Assembly: GCA_964514225.1 (NCBI GenBank)
Contig: CAZEPT010000038.1
Location: 1 to 6,419 of the forward strand
DNA from: CAZEPT01 sp964514225
GTDB taxonomy: Bacteria; Patescibacteriota; Minisyncoccia; Phycocordibacterales; UBA9973
Direction of reading: 5' to 3'
Length of the DNA: 6,419 nt
Position 1 is the first letter of the stretch, and every line of letters begins with the position of its first letter. The notes beneath the pieces are model-generated. The model was not told the origin of the DNA, did not search any database, and was given only the letters and a program-made list of their open reading frames with translations. Shown here one piece after another: positions 5,449 to 6,419 of the stretch. The position numbers and the translations under genes are program-made.

Positions 5449-6419
5449 AAAGTGATGACTCTTGTCGTATGTCGGAATGAATCCGCTTTGGATTAAGACT
5501 TGCGCTTCTTTTTGAGCGGCTTCAACGAGCTTGATATTTTTGATGGCCATCATCCCGATGTCTGAGACACCCCACTGCTTGATACCCGTCAGTTCTCCGG
5601 GGCCTCGGGTCTCGAGGTCGAACTCGGCGAGTTCAAAGCCGTTTTTGGCACTGCTGAAGTGTTTCATCCGAGTCGTTGTCTTCTCACTTTTTGATTCACA
5701 GAAGAGGAAACAGTACGGCTGGACGCTCGAACGCTGAACGCGACCCCTGAGCTGGTGAAGCTGAGAGAGGCCGAAACGCTCGGCACCTTCTATGACGATG
5801 ATGGTTGCATTCGGAACGTTTACTCCGACTTCAACCACAGACGTTGCGACTAAGATATCGGTCTTGCCTTCGGCAAAGGATGCCATGACTTTTTCTTTTT
5901 CAATCTTGGTCATCTTCGAATGGAGTCCAGCGATAGTGAAGTCAGGGAATATTTTCTCTGACAGGTTCTTTACTTCCTGAGTGACGGAGCGAGACTGAAC
6001 GAAGACGGCTTTACTCTCATCGGCTTCATCGATCCGCGGACAGATGATGTAGGCTTGGCGACCTTCCTTAATTTTCTCTTTGATGAAGTCGTACATTTCT
6101 TGGCGCTTGGGCGGGAGGATAACTGTCGTCTCTACGTGCTTGCGTCCTTTTGGAAGCTCGTCCAAAAGAGTGAGATCGAGTCCGCCGTAAAGTGTGAGTG
6201 CAAGGGTGCGGGGAATCGGGGTTGCGGTCATCGAGAGCAAGTGAGGCATGAACGTGTCTTTCTTGGCGAGCGCCTTTCTTTGGTTTGATCCGAAGCGATG
6301 CTGTTCATCGATGATAGCGAGGGCCAAGTGTTTGAATGAGATACTCTTTTGGATCAGCGAATGGGTCCCGATGACGATCGAGATTTCTCCTTTTCGACCC
6401 ATTTGGCGAGCTGAGGCTT
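5443..6419 (-). CDS. recG: ATP-dependent DNA helicase RecG, C-terminal part (5' end outside window)
   Basis: RecG is an SF2 helicase that remodels stalled replication forks and branch-migrates Holliday-type junctions. The frame stays open to the right edge, so only the C-terminal 325 residues or so are seen; the wedge domain, Walker A motif and start lie beyond it. The in-frame ATG at 6400-6402 is internal: codons before it encode S-A-R-Q, and motif II comes only 31 residues later. Numbering from that Met: DEQHRFG (32-38, motif II), SMTATPIPRTLAL (57-69, motif III), YIICPRIDEAD (118-128), GLHSKM (159-164), TDILVATSVVEVGVNVPNAT (181-200, motif V), QLRGRVQR (217-224, motif VI), then RGPGELTGIKQWGVSD (266-281), typical of the RecG C-terminus. 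Motif VI has Gln where most RecG proteins have Gly (QLRGRVGR). The stop codon lies inside the shared terminator. Confidence 0.93.
   Translation of the reverse strand, partial: ASARQMGRKGEISIVIGTHSLIQKSISFKHLALAIIDEQHRFGSNQRKALAKKDTFMPHLLSMTATPIPRTLALTLYGGLDLTLLDELPKGRKHVETTVILPPKRQEMYDFIKEKIKEGRQAYIICPRIDEADESKAVFVQSRSVTQEVKNLSEKIFPDFTIAGLHSKMTKIEKEKVMASFAEGKTDILVATSVVEVGVNVPNATIIVIEGAERFGLSQLHQLRGRVQRSSVQPYCFLFCESKSEKTTTRMKHFSSAKNGFELAEFDLETRGPGELTGIKQWGVSDIGMMAIKNIKLVEAAQKEAQVLIQSGFIPTYDKSHHFE

Noticed and set aside
6400..6402. ATG at 6402 (minus strand) as the recG start.
   Set aside because: The frame is open upstream to the window edge, and the essential Walker A and wedge regions of RecG must lie before it.
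1..6419. tRNA, rRNA, CRISPR array or complete insertion sequence.
   Set aside because: No cloverleaf, rRNA signature, regularly spaced repeats or transposase-like protein was recognised on either strand.

Overview
The window looks like chromosomal DNA from an uncultivated bacterium of the Candidate Phyla Radiation (Patescibacteria, most likely Parcubacteria-like). This is inference. It rests on the compact MetK with its 'SPKHPDKICDFIADSILDAY' N-terminus, small intergenic gaps, no convincing Shine-Dalgarno sites, and promoters of the extended -10 type (TGnTAnanT) in front of all four plus-strand genes. All five stop codons are TAA.

Layout. Bases 1-30 are an intrinsic terminator, presumably of a gene to the left. 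Bases 31-145 hold promoter-like elements and two small dyads. Bases 146-3232 encode a 1028-residue single-chain restriction-modification protein: a PD-(D/E)XK nuclease, an N6-adenine methyltransferase and a type ISP-like specificity domain, with no helicase. Its stop codon lies in a 14-base direct repeat followed by a GGGTC/GACCC palindrome. Bases 3306-3480 hold a promoter, an SAM-I (S-box) riboswitch and its expression platform. The riboswitch controls metK (3468-4460, S-adenosylmethionine synthetase). Next are a DoxX-like four-helix membrane protein (4544-4933) and a LapA-domain membrane protein (5061-5399). A perfect 18-bp bidirectional terminator (5409-5448) separates LapA from the convergent 3' end of recG, which enters from the right edge on the minus strand.

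How the parts relate. MetK makes the methyl donor that the neighbouring methyltransferase consumes, but metK has its own promoter and SAM-sensing leader, so the two are probably separate transcription units. metK, the DoxX-like gene, lapA and recG look like ordinary chromosomal backbone. The restriction-modification gene looks acquired: its C-terminal half is far richer in A+T (27% G+C in 2041-2100, against 55% in metK 4081-4140) and its 3' end is marked by a repeat.

The most interesting items are three. The metK leader has three overlapping, mutually exclusive helices, the last of which holds a potential start codon in its loop. The R-M enzyme is helicase-free but type ISP-like. RecG motif VI has Gln where Gly is usual. 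I see no clearly novel multi-gene system.
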